Shown here: positions 1 to 9,516 of the stretch, one piece after another
Layout: the number at the start of each line of letters is the position of its first letter
Position numbering within the stretch: position 1 is the stretch's first letter
NCBI GenBank assembly: GCA_920105625.2
Contig: OV050030.1
Span: 175,821,315-175,885,314, forward strand
From: Clusia tigrina
Taxonomy: Eukaryota > Arthropoda > Insecta > Diptera > Clusiidae
DNA length: 64,000 bases
Direction of reading: 5' to 3'
The notes under the pieces: generated by a model
Databases searched by the model: none
Told to the model about the DNA's origin: nothing
Seen by the model: the letters and a program-made list of their open reading frames with translations, nothing else
Made by a program: the position numbers and the translations under genes

Positions 1-515
1 TTTTTTTTTTGTTCAACGAATTGAAATGATTATATTGATACTAATGTAAGTTTATTTTTGAAAATTATATTAAATTAAATGAAAATTAAATGAACAAATT
101 TTATATCGAATATCGAAATCGAGAAATATCAAAACATTAAGTAAATTAAAAATTAAATTTGAAACTTAAAACTGAATCTGAACCAAGAAAATTTTATATT
201 GAAAGCGAGAAATATTGAAACATAAAGTTAATTAAAAATTAAATTTGAAACATAAAACTGAATTTGAATTAAGAAAATTTAAACTATATCCAAAGAAAAT
301 AATATTAAGAATACAAATAAATTAAATTCGAGAAACTTGACAAGAACTAGCTAATTGCCTTAGCAAGAATTTATCTGTTCTTTTACACAACCTTTTTTAG
401 TAAGAAAGAAAGAAACTAAGGGCAACATTTTTTTTCCCTCCTTATTTAACAAAGTTAAGCTTCGCGAAATTTAGCCGTTCAATTAAACTTTAATCGAAAC
501 AAATTTAGACAAAAC
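1..515 (+). other. Untranslated leader of errantivirus copy 1
   Basis: AT-rich leader between primer site and gag. It starts with a T run that in copy 2 follows an A run (7358-7384). It holds an imperfect direct repeat of roughly 85-90 bp (about 101-189 and 190-273) that shares the words cgagaaatat, aaattaaatttgaaac and aaaactgaat. No open frame is seen. A splice donor for an env mRNA may lie in the leader or early gag, but I could not identify one. Confidence 0.7.
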
Positions 516-1973
516 ATGCCAATGGACAACAATGTACTTAGGACTTCGGCCCTCGGACCGGTTGGTGAATTCCAGGCAACTCAAACTCCGGCACTTTCCG
601 AGTTAGTAACTAGATTAGTAACCGAAGCTCTTAGGAAAGAAGGCAAGGATATTATTAAAACTTTGCTTAATCCAACGAGTGATTATTTCAGTGATGTCGA
701 CAACAGCATCAACCCTACAAACCTAAACAATTTAGCCGAAATGGCCAAAATACCTGACGTAGTAAAAAGCCTCCGCGAGTTTTCTGGCCAAGTAGGAGAA
801 TTCGGTTCCTGGCGAAAAAGCGTCGAACGAATTCTCAACATTTATTCTGGCCTCAGAGGCATAGCTAAATCCTACGGAATATTGAGTGTAATTCGCAACA
901 AAATCGTCGGCCACGCCGACATCGTACTCGAATCTTATAACACGCCTTTAAATTGGGATAGAATTGCGAAGTGTTTAACGATGCACTATGCGGACAAGAG
1001 GGACTTTGGTACTCTTGAATATGAGATGATATCTCTTATTCAAGGAAGTAACACCATATCAGAATATTACCAGATAGTTTGCCATCATTTATCATTCATC
1101 CTAAATAAACTGTCTTCTATGAAAATGGGTGCAGAAAGTCTCCATAACTTAACTAAAACATATCGGGACAAAGCCCTCGATACGTTCATTAGAGGGTTAA
1201 ATGGCGACCTCCCTCGCCTTCTAAGCATGAGAGAACCCGTTGACCTACCCGAAGCCCTATATTTATGTACAAAACTACAAAATGTCGATTTCCGAACGAA
1301 TTATGCGCAGAAGAATAATATCATGATGGGCAAATACAATCCTCAGCCACCTCCAGTTCCTCCAAGACGTTTTCCTTCCCAGGCACCACCTGTACCAGCT
1401 CCAAGACGAACATTCTATCCAGAATTATTTCATTCCCCAAGACAGTTAGGACACCAAAACTTTAATAGACCCCCACAACAATTTCAAAGACAATTCCAGC
1501 CACAGCAAACTCGACCAACATATTTCCAACCTCAACAGTTTCAACCACGTAATAACTTTTACCAATCCCAACCGAACCAGTTTCAAAATAGATCAAACTT
1601 ACCACCTAAACCTCTTCCTAGGCCCGAGCCGATGGATGTAGATCAATCAATCCAATCGAGGGCCATAAACTACCAGAACCTCCCAAGACATAACAGTAAT
1701 TTTTATAAAAGACCGCCAAACCAAATGTCGCAACAAGTTGTCCCGAATAAATACCAAAGGATCTTCAATACACAACATTCTAACGGTAACGGTACTACAG
1801 AGCAAAACGAAAAATCGGAAGAAAACTATTCAGAAGACCTTGCAAATTACACTGACGAAATCCAAAATAGCGACCTTCAACATGAACAAACCCTTATCGA
1901 CTACATAGATAATCAAGATACTACAAACCCGGATCCACCTGAAATCCTAAAAGATATCTATTTTTTAGATTAA
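516..1973 (+). CDS. gag: Gag polyprotein, errantivirus copy 1
   Basis: 485-residue structural polyprotein that would build the virus-like particle. The first about 260 residues are a mixed helical region matching the position of matrix/capsid in gypsy-type Gag. From about residue 276 it becomes rich in Pro, Gln, Asn and Phe, with two PPVPxPRR-like proline motifs (about 278-297), then an acidic C-terminal tail. No CCHC zinc knuckle is present, as is usual for gypsy errantiviruses. The first ATG (516) follows a long leader and is the natural start. The last codons overlap a slippery heptamer that leads into pol. The protein is identical to that of copy 2, and the frame is fully open, unlike pol. 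Confidence 0.93.
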   Translation: MPMDNNVLRTSALGPVGEFQATQTPALSELVTRLVTEALRKEGKDIIKTLLNPTSDYFSDVDNSINPTNLNNLAEMAKIPDVVKSLREFSGQVGEFGSWRKSVERILNIYSGLRGIAKSYGILSVIRNKIVGHADIVLESYNTPLNWDRIAKCLTMHYADKRDFGTLEYEMISLIQGSNTISEYYQIVCHHLSFILNKLSSMKMGAESLHNLTKTYRDKALDTFIRGLNGDLPRLLSMREPVDLPEALYLCTKLQNVDFRTNYAQKNNIMMGKYNPQPPPVPPRRFPSQAPPVPAPRRTFYPELFHSPRQLGHQNFNRPPQQFQRQFQPQQTRPTYFQPQQFQPRNNFYQSQPNQFQNRSNLPPKPLPRPEPMDVDQSIQSRAINYQNLPRHNSNFYKRPPNQMSQQVVPNKYQRIFNTQHSNGNGTTEQNEKSEENYSEDLANYTDEIQNSDLQHEQTLIDYIDNQDTTNPDPPEILKDIYFLD

Positions 1974-2013
1974 CGAGCTCTTCATTACCATTTATCGAAA
2001 AGGTCATGAAGAG
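1961..2013 (+). promoter_or_regulatory. -1 ribosomal frameshift signal at the gag-pol junction, copy 1
   Basis: A heptamer T TTT TTA lies at 1961-1967 in the gag frame, two codons before the gag stop (1971-1973). After a 10-nt spacer comes a hairpin: CTCTTCATTACC (1978-1989) pairs with GGTCATGAAGAG (2002-2013) over 12 positions with one mismatch, around a 12-nt loop. A -1 slip opens the frame that contains the protease DTG motif. The heptamer is the same type used by HIV-1, and the geometry is that of a standard -1 signal. Function is inferred. Confidence 0.85.
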
Positions 2014-2080
2014 TGGAGAATTCATCAAATTTTTGATAGATACAGGGTCCAACAAAAATTATATATTCAACCCCGTTTAA
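1961..2080 (+). pseudogene. Protease part of pol, cut by a frame break, copy 1
   Basis: In the -1 frame after gag the translation contains LIDTGSN (2031-2052), the aspartic protease active-site motif of retroelements. This frame stops at 2078-2080. The pol frame resumes at once in another frame (from about 2077, reading on into the segment at 2143), so a net one-base shift near 2075-2080 separates the catalytic part from the rest of the protease. Copy 2 carries the same break at about 9451. A sequencing error is unlikely because two copies share it, unless the assembler duplicated one sequence. Confidence 0.75.
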
Positions 2081-2142
2081 TAAGGCGTCCCATACCCAAT
2101 AAGAAACCATTTTTTGCTAACTCGATAGGTGGAAACATTAAA

Positions 2143-3633
2143 GTGACACACCATGCCGAAATTGATTTATTTAACTCATTAACACCCAAAATTAAATTCT
2201 TCCTTCTTCCGACCCTCAGCTCAGTTAATGGTATCATTGGAAATGGCACACTGAAAGACTTGAACGCAATAATTCACACTCAAGATAATTTCATGACAAT
2301 TGACCCAGGAATAAGAATACAATTAAAACCACATTTATCTGAAACAGTGAACTCGATTGACATACGAACGGACCATTTGACCAAAGAACAAACTAAACGA
2401 CTTCATAATATAATTGGAAAATGCCCAAATCTTTTTTCGGAACCAAACGAAAAACTGACCTATACGACAACGGTCAAAGGTGAAATTCGCACTACCTCTG
2501 ATAACCCAGTTTATTCGAAATCATATCCTTATCCCTTTGCATTGAAACGAGAAGTCGAGACACAATTAAAAACCTTGCTTGAAGACGGAATTATACGTCC
2601 ATCCAAGTCTCCCTATAATGCGCCTGTATGGATCGTTCCAAAAAAACCTGATTCATCGGGAGAGAAGAAATATCGAATGGTCATGGATTACCGAAAATTA
2701 AATCAAGTCACAATTCCCGACAGGTACCCCATTCCGGAAATTAGTGAGGTCTTGTCAAACTTAGGCAGAAATAAATATTTTACAATAGCGGATCTAAAGA
2801 GCGGGTTCCACCAAATACCCCTAAAAGAAAAAGATATCGAAAAGACTGCATTTTCAATCAATCACGGTAAATACGAATTCACTCGACTACCGTTCGGATT
2901 AAAAAATGCACCCTCAATCTTTCAGAGGGCACTCGATGACATCCTAAGGGAGCATATCGGTACACGCTTCTATGTCTACATAGACGACACAGTAATTTTT
3001 GGTCGCGACGAAGACGAACATTTTCGAAATTTAGAGGTCGTATTTAAAACATTGGAAAATTCAAACATGAAAACACAAATAGATAAATGCCGCTTTTTTC
3101 AAAGCGAGATAGAATTCTTAGGGTTTATAGTTTCACCAGATGGGATTAAGACCAATCCCAATAAGGTGAAAGCCATTGTAAATCTACCACCTCCTACGAC
3201 ACTCAAAGAATTAAGATCTTTCCTCGGTATGTCAGGATACTACCGTAAGTTCGTGAAGGACTACGCTAAGCTTGCGAAACCCCTGACATCCCTTTTAAGA
3301 GGGGAAGATGGACGAGTGTCCAAAATTCAGTCTAAACATAAACCAATTTCAATGAACCAACAAGCTCTAGATGCATTTAAAAAATTAAAAAGCGCTCTCA
3401 TTTCTAAAGAAGTTCTTCTTGTGCACCCCAACTTCAACAAGCCGTTCGAACTAACAACTGACGCATCCGATCACGCAATCGGTGCTGTACTTTCTCAAGA
3501 CCAGAAACCAATAACTTTCCTCTCAAGAACACTAAGTCAAACCGAGGAAAATTACGCTACTAATGAAAAATGCTGTCAATCATTTGGGCACTCAACTCAC
3601 TGCGTAACTTGCTTTACGGTTCCAGAAAAGTAG
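2143..3633 (+). pseudogene. pol: Pol: reverse transcriptase and start of RNase H, copy 1
   Basis: Reverse transcriptase of Ty3/gypsy type, which would copy the element RNA into DNA in the particle. The same frame is open upstream to about 2077. Visible blocks: primer-grip-type YPIPEISEVL, ADLKSGFHQI, LPFGLKNAPSIFQR and the catalytic YIDD (residues 279-282, counted from the ATG at 2143), then the LGF and SGYYRKF regions. RNase H begins with TTDASDHAIGA (catalytic Asp about residue 440). The normal frame is lost near 3568; the last about 20 residues before the stop at 3633 are out-of-frame sequence. The true pol frame continues at 3570. The ATG at 2143 is internal and not a real start, since pol is made by frameshifting. 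Confidence 0.9.
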
Positions 3634-5090
3634 TAATCTACACAGACCACCAACCACTGACATATGCCCTCAGCAACAAAAACACAAATGCTAAAATGAA
3701 AAGGTGGAAGGCTATACTTGAGGAGTATAACCACGAACTTCGATACAAGCCTGGCCGAACAAATGTGGTTGCTGACTCCCTTTCTAGACCACCTAAAACA
3801 GTTCAAATCAATTCTATGACTGCAACGCAGCATAGTCATGATAGCTCTGCCGAAGATTTAATATGCGGTGTAGAAACTCCAATAAATGTATTTCGAAACC
3901 AGACTATATTAAAATTAGGCGATGAAAATTCATACCAAATTCAGAACCCATTCGGTAATTACAATAGACACATTTTTATTAAGACACACTACACACATAC
4001 TGATATCATTAACATATTTAAAAGGTATTTAAATCCAAAAACCATTAATGGACTACATGCCGAAGAACCGATAATGGGGATAATTCAAGAGGTATATCCA
4101 ATACATTTCCGTAATTACAAAATTAGGCGAACTCAATTTTTAGTAGAAGACCTTACGAACGAGACAGAACAAGAAGAAAAAATACTGACTATCCACCGAC
4201 GAGCTCACAGAAACCTAGAAGAAAACAAATTGCAATTATTAGAAAATTTCTATTTTCCGCGAATGTCATCAAAAATCAAATCCCTTACGAAGAATTGTTC
4301 ACTTTGTAAACTGCACAAATATGACCGACATCCCAACAAACCCATTCTAAATCCAACACCCCTTCCTAAATACCCAGGGCACATAGTCCACATTGATATT
4401 TTCTCTACTGAGAAAAATCTAACAGCCATAGATAAACTCACAAAATATGCAAAAACCATTCCAATTAAAACACGCTCTATCGAAGACATAAGAACACCGT
4501 TGAGGGACGTACTATTCTTCTTTTCTGTGCCAGAAATTGTCGTAATCGACAATGAGAAATCCTTAAGTTCCGCATCCATGGCTACCATGAGGGAAGAATT
4601 AAACATCCAAATTCACAAAACTCCACCATACAAAAGTGAAGTAAATGGCCAGATAGAGAGGTTTCATTCCACTCTCGCTGAAATAATGAGATGCCTAAAA
4701 GCTGAAAATAACTCTCGACCATTCAACGAACTTTTGGGTAGAGCCAGTCAACAGTATAATTGTACGATTCATTCCGTTACTGGAAAGAAACCTGTGGAAC
4801 TGCTCCTAGGGCGATCACCCAGAGTAGGTCCTGATGACTTGGATAGAATCAGATTAGACAACATCGAAAAACTCAAAAGAAAACAGGAAAAAGATGCAAA
4901 GCATCATAATAAAAAACGTAAACCTCCAAAGAATTATGAAATAGGCGAAATAGTTTTTGTTAGACACAATAAAAGACTAGGATCCAAGCTTACCAAACGC
5001 TATAATCAGGAAATAGTTAAGGAAAATAAAAACACCACTATTACAACTGAATCGGGTAAAGTCATACATAAAAGTAATATACGAAATTAA
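3570..5090 (+). pseudogene. pol: Pol: rest of RNase H and integrase, copy 1
   Basis: Continuation of pol in a second frame. It carries the end of RNase H (TDHQPLTYAL), then an HHCC zinc-binding region (HRRAHRN ... CSLCKLHK, about residues 212-248), then an integrase core with Asp276 (HIDIF), Asp327 (VIDNEKS) and Glu363 (NGQIERFHS), a DD35E spacing, and a basic C-terminal domain. The catalytic residues are all present, so the enzyme body looks sound; the damage is the frame change near 3568, where a few bases appear to be missing from the pol reading frame. The ATG at 3570 is incidental. The next gene, env, begins 42 bases after the stop. Confidence 0.9.
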
Positions 5091-5131
5091 CTTCTACTTC
5101 CAGGTCATCTCTTATCCTTGTAGGATGCGAA
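5088..5131 (+). promoter_or_regulatory. Probable env splice acceptor region, copy 1
   Basis: Between pol and the first env ATG there is a pyrimidine-rich stretch ending in CTTCCAG at 5103. The env frame is open upstream of its ATG from here and reads a short hydrophobic stretch (SSLILVGC). In gypsy-type errantiviruses env is made from a spliced subgenomic RNA, so this is a likely acceptor, with the hydrophobic stretch contributing a signal peptide. The donor was not identified. Confidence 0.5.
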
Positions 5132-6583
5132 ATGCAAATTCTGGACTATACAAATTCACAAGTAGTAGCTGTCCACTATGGACGGGCGAAAATTAAAACA
5201 GGAAATTTTAAGATTATCCACGACATCAACATCAAGCAATATGACGACATTGTACATGAACTAACTGCAGCATTCGAAAAAGACATTCCAAGAGATCAGC
5301 CCCTATATCCCTACCTCCGTCATGACTTATCACAAATCGAGGAAATGCTAACACACCTTAAGCCTAGAATTATTAAAAGATCGCTAGACTTCATAGGATC
5401 TGCTTGGAAGTGGGTTGCAGGGACACCCGACCACGAAGACTTCGTTACAATTCAAGAAAAATTAAACAATGTTCTCACTAACAATAACTACCAGATCATA
5501 ATAAACAAACTTATAAGCGACAGACTTAACAACATAACTCACGTTACAAATACTATTGAAAAATTTATGAAAACCGACACTAAATTTAGACACGAATTAA
5601 TATCTAGCTTACAATATAAAATGAAGCTTATAAAGGAAGAACTGACTAACATCAAATATGCTATCAATTTCGTAAAATCCGGTACTGTAAATACACTAAT
5701 GCTTTCAAACACAGAAATAGAAATAGCTACCACGTTGTTAGATAAAGAAAACCTGCCCTATGCAACTCCCGAGGAAGCTCTTGAGTTTGCAAATGTTAAA
5801 ATTATTACGAACAATTTGTCACTTCTTTATATTGTAAACATTCCCGTTACAACAATAGACACTTTCGAGAAAATTCTAATAAAACCTGTAAAAAGAAATA
5901 ATACAATAATAGATATTGAGCATAGTACAATTTTAAAAAACAATGATGTTATTTACTCAATAGTAAAAGAATGCAAACTTTTTAATTCCTTAACAATATG
6001 TAACCAAATGAACTTAATAGACATAAGCAATACTTCATGTATCCCCAATATTCTAATAAGCTCCCAATCAACATGCAACAAATCCAGCGGGCAACAAATT
6101 ACAACGCTAGAAGAAATATCAACCGGCGTTCTACTTATAAATGACTTTAAGGGAATAGCCAACATTAATGACATTCCGCATGAACTTAACGGAACATTCC
6201 TTATCAACTTCAACAATGCAACAATAACAATAGATGATCGAACATTTACATCCAACGACATCCCTAGCTTCAAACCTCTACCACCCGTATTACAACCTAC
6301 ACCACACGAAAACCAGTACAGAGAACTCCTATCCCTCGAGATGATGAAGGATCTAAACATTAAAAACACAAACCAAATCCATCTACTGAAGATGGAAAAC
6401 AGAATCGAAAGATGGACCAATCTGGGACTCTCTACAGTTCTGATCATCCTATTAGCAGCAATCCTAATCCTCAAAATCCTGTTAAGAGAAAACACAAAAC
6501 TGGTGAATAAGCAAAATATCGAACAACAAGAACCATTCTCGCAACCAGGAAAATTCTCGGACAAGGATAACCGTTCGGTTGCA

Positions 6584-6614
<31 letters not shown>

Positions 6615-6661
6615 GGACCTTAACATCAAATTCACCTAATCACCAGATCTCTTCCTTTTAG
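5132..6661 (+). CDS. env: Envelope glycoprotein, errantivirus copy 1
   Basis: 509-residue membrane glycoprotein of the insect errantivirus/baculovirus-F-like type, expected at the cell surface or in vesicles. A basic cleavage-like motif RIIKR (residues 79-83) is followed by LDFIGSAWKW, as at the surface/transmembrane junction of gypsy-type Env. Several N-x-S/T sites lie in the ectodomain, a hydrophobic membrane segment sits at about 428-452, and a cytoplasmic tail follows. The tail contains a run of lysines encoded by 25 consecutive A (6590-6614), a slippage-prone tract. A signal peptide may come from sequence upstream of the ATG through splicing. The frame is intact and identical to copy 2. 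Confidence 0.9.
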
Positions 6662-6682
6662 CAGATGTGGACATCAGCATTT

Positions 6683-6693
6683 AAGAGGGGAAG
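6683..6693 (+). other. Polypurine tract, copy 1
   Basis: AAGAGGGGAAG lies directly before the LTR start AGTTAAC. It is the expected plus-strand primer site for reverse transcription. The same tract is at 14057-14067. Confidence 0.85.
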
Positions 6694-6943
6694 AGTTAAC
6701 AACAATAATATGCGACGCTGCAGTTCTCACGATAAACGGACAGCGAACCCGATACCTGTGCAAAAACAACAACCTTTGCCTACTTGAGGAAAAACGCTGA
6801 CGCAAGCCCAGACTGGAGCTCTGTTTGTTTTCTTTAGTTTATCAAAAAATTGTTAAGTTTAGTTTTTAAGTGGACATGAAATAAAACGGACTTTAGTCCG
6901 AAAAAATATTTCTTTAATAAAATAAAATAAAAATTCGTTAACT
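6694..6943 (+). repeat. LTR shared by errantivirus copies 1 and 2
   Basis: 250-bp LTR starting AGTTAAC and ending GTTAACT, a perfect 7-bp terminal inverted repeat. The polypurine tract lies on its left and the primer site on its right. It holds an AATAAA signal (6880-6885) followed at once by the perfect hairpin CGGACTTTAGTCCG (6887-6900). It differs from the LTR at 14068-14317 at 6784, 6823 and 6912. I see no clear TATA box. Confidence 0.93.
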
Positions 6944-6960
6944 GGCGCCCAACGTGGGGC
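6943..6960 (+). other. Primer-binding site complementary to tRNA-Lys
   Basis: TGGCGCCCAACGTGGGGC matches, over all 18 bases, the complement of the 3' end of insect tRNA-Lys(CTT) including CCA, as I know that tRNA. The first T overlaps the last base of the LTR. It primes minus-strand DNA synthesis. The equivalent for copy 1 is outside the window. Confidence 0.9.
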
Positions 6961-7889
6961 ATGCGCGAGTGTTCCAAAATTCTTTAAGAATAGAAAAAGA
7001 ATTTTAAGCGAAAAAGACACTAAAGATCATAAAGTGGTAACCAATCCATAAGAAGGTGATTAAAAAAAATTGGGAAAAAGTGTGCTAACAACGTCACTAA
7101 AAGTGGTAACCAACCCATAAAAAAGTGACTCAAAAAGCGAAAAAGTGTGCTAACCACGCCACCGAAAACAATAAGTGTTCCAATAAAAAGTGTCTAGTGC
7201 ATCAAACGCAGCACCAACAGCTATAACCAAAAAGCATATTGCAGGAAAAAATAACTTGGAAACGAGGCCCCCGAGTAGTGAAAACAAAAAGGAGTAGGAG
7301 AACCAACTGCAGCCGCCAAGGATTTTTTTTCAAGGAAACTCAAGCATCCCCATCTTTAAAAAAAAAAAAAATTTTTTTTTTTTTGTTCAACGAATTGAAA
7401 TGATTATATTGATACTAATGTAAGTTTATTTTTGAAAATTATATTAAATTAAATGAAAATTAAATGAACAAATTTTATATCGAATATCGAAATCGAGAAA
7501 TATCAAAACATTAAGTAAATTAAAAATTAAATTTGAAACTTAAAACTGAATCTGAACCAAGAAAATTTTATATTGAAAGCGAGAAATATTGAAACATAAA
7601 GTTAATTAAAAATTAAATTTGAAACATAAAACTGAATTTGAATTAAGAAAATTTAAACTATATCCAAAGAAAATAATATTAAGAATACAAATAAATTAAA
7701 TTCGAGAAACTTGACAAGAACTAGCTAATTGCCTTAGCAAGAATTTATCTGTTCTTTTACACAACCTTTTTTAGTAAGAAAGAAAGAAACTAAGGGCAAC
7801 ATTTTTTTTCCCTCCTTATTTAACAAAGTTAAGCTTCGCGAAATTTAGCCGTTCAATTAAACTTTAATCGAAACAAATTTAGACAAAAC
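6961..7889 (+). other. Untranslated leader of errantivirus copy 2
   Basis: About 930 bp between primer site and gag. A direct repeat of about 66 bp is present (7031-7096 and 7099-7163), both containing AAGTGGTAACCAA and AAAAAGTGTGCTAAC. Then come an A run and a T run (7358-7384), followed by the segment that matches 11-515 base for base as far as I could compare. I looked for a cluster of Su(Hw)-type TGCATA motifs as in the gypsy insulator and found none. Confidence 0.75.
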
Positions 7890-9347
7890 ATGCCAATGGA
7901 CAACAATGTACTTAGGACTTCGGCCCTCGGACCGGTTGGTGAATTCCAGGCAACTCAAACTCCGGCACTTTCCGAGTTAGTAACTAGATTAGTAACCGAA
8001 GCTCTTAGGAAAGAAGGCAAGGATATTATTAAAACTTTGCTTAATCCAACGAGTGATTATTTCAGTGATGTCGACAACAGCATCAACCCTACAAACCTAA
8101 ACAATTTAGCCGAAATGGCCAAAATACCTGACGTAGTAAAAAGCCTCCGCGAGTTTTCTGGCCAAGTAGGAGAATTCGGTTCCTGGCGAAAAAGCGTCGA
8201 ACGAATTCTCAACATTTATTCTGGCCTCAGAGGCATAGCTAAATCCTACGGAATATTGAGTGTAATTCGCAACAAAATCGTCGGCCACGCCGACATCGTA
8301 CTCGAATCTTATAACACGCCTTTAAATTGGGATAGAATTGCGAAGTGTTTAACGATGCACTATGCGGACAAGAGGGACTTTGGTACTCTTGAATATGAGA
8401 TGATATCTCTTATTCAAGGAAGTAACACCATATCAGAATATTACCAGATAGTTTGCCATCATTTATCATTCATCCTAAATAAACTGTCTTCTATGAAAAT
8501 GGGTGCAGAAAGTCTCCATAACTTAACTAAAACATATCGGGACAAAGCCCTCGATACGTTCATTAGAGGGTTAAATGGCGACCTCCCTCGCCTTCTAAGC
8601 ATGAGAGAACCCGTTGACCTACCCGAAGCCCTATATTTATGTACAAAACTACAAAATGTCGATTTCCGAACGAATTATGCGCAGAAGAATAATATCATGA
8701 TGGGCAAATACAATCCTCAGCCACCTCCAGTTCCTCCAAGACGTTTTCCTTCCCAGGCACCACCTGTACCAGCTCCAAGACGAACATTCTATCCAGAATT
8801 ATTTCATTCCCCAAGACAGTTAGGACACCAAAACTTTAATAGACCCCCACAACAATTTCAAAGACAATTCCAGCCACAACAAACTCGACCAACATATTTC
8901 CAACCTCAACAGTTTCAACCACGTAATAACTTTTACCAATCCCAACCGAACCAGTTTCAAAATAGATCAAACTTACCACCTAAACCTCTTCCTAGGCCCG
9001 AGCCGATGGATGTAGATCAATCAATCCAATCGAGGGCCATAAACTACCAGAACCTCCCAAGACATAACAGTAATTTTTATAAAAGACCGCCAAACCAAAT
9101 GTCGCAACAAGTTGTCCCGAATAAATACCAAAGGATCTTCAATACACAACATTCTAACGGTAACGGTACTACAGAGCAAAACGAAAAATCGGAAGAAAAC
9201 TATTCAGAAGACCTTGCAAATTACACTGACGAAATCCAAAATAGCGACCTTCAACATGAACAAACCCTTATCGACTACATAGATAATCAAGATACTACAA
9301 ACCCGGATCCACCTGAAATCCTAAAAGATATCTATTTTTTAGATTAA
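7890..9347 (+). CDS. gag: Gag polyprotein, errantivirus copy 2
   Basis: Same 485 residues as the gag at 516-1973. One silent CAG/CAA difference at 8879 is the only change noticed. Its conservation beside a broken pol shows that the duplication is recent, not that the gene is under selection. The slippery site follows at 9335. Confidence 0.93.
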   Translation: MPMDNNVLRTSALGPVGEFQATQTPALSELVTRLVTEALRKEGKDIIKTLLNPTSDYFSDVDNSINPTNLNNLAEMAKIPDVVKSLREFSGQVGEFGSWRKSVERILNIYSGLRGIAKSYGILSVIRNKIVGHADIVLESYNTPLNWDRIAKCLTMHYADKRDFGTLEYEMISLIQGSNTISEYYQIVCHHLSFILNKLSSMKMGAESLHNLTKTYRDKALDTFIRGLNGDLPRLLSMREPVDLPEALYLCTKLQNVDFRTNYAQKNNIMMGKYNPQPPPVPPRRFPSQAPPVPAPRRTFYPELFHSPRQLGHQNFNRPPQQFQRQFQPQQTRPTYFQPQQFQPRNNFYQSQPNQFQNRSNLPPKPLPRPEPMDVDQSIQSRAINYQNLPRHNSNFYKRPPNQMSQQVVPNKYQRIFNTQHSNGNGTTEQNEKSEENYSEDLANYTDEIQNSDLQHEQTLIDYIDNQDTTNPDPPEILKDIYFLD

Positions 9348-9387
9348 CGAGCTCTTCATTACCATTTATCGAAAAGGTCATGAAGAG
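9335..9387 (+). promoter_or_regulatory. -1 ribosomal frameshift signal, copy 2
   Basis: Identical to 1961-2013: heptamer 9335-9341, 10-nt spacer, hairpin arms 9352-9363 and 9376-9387. The -1 frame after it holds the protease DTGSN motif and is cut at about 9452 exactly as in copy 1. Confidence 0.83.
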
Positions 9388-9516
9388 TGGAGAATTCATC
9401 AAATTTTTGATAGATACAGGGTCCAACAAAAATTATATATTCAACCCCGTTTAATAAGGCGTCCCATACCCAATAAGAAACCATTTTTTGCTAACTCGAT
9501 AGGTGGAAACATTAAA

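Larger units (their letters stand above)
1..6943 (+). mobile_element. Errantivirus-type LTR retrotransposon, copy 1 (5' end outside window)
   Basis: This is a gypsy-group endogenous retrovirus of insects with the order leader, gag, pol, env, polypurine tract, LTR. The window opens inside the leader, so its 5' LTR and primer site are not seen. Position 1 equals position 7375 of the next copy, giving a unit of 7374 bp. Gag and env are open; pol is interrupted near 2077 and near 3568. The LTR at 6694-6943 is both its 3' LTR and the 5' LTR of copy 2. The env gene and the tRNA-Lys primer site place it with gypsy-type errantiviruses rather than the tRNA-Ser-primed 17.6/297 group; that placement is from family knowledge. 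Confidence 0.95.

Noticed and set aside
5953..6564. 203-residue open frame on the minus strand inside env (and its twin at 13327-13938)
   Set aside because: It lies wholly antisense to a well-supported env gene, has no domain, and both copies carry it only because the DNA is identical.
6590..6614. The A run in env as a poly(A) tail of a processed insertion
   Set aside because: The env frame, polypurine tract and LTR follow directly in the expected order, so it is internal to the element.
6961..7889. A gypsy-like insulator (Su(Hw) site cluster) in the leader
   Set aside because: Only isolated partial TGCATA-type words; no spaced array.
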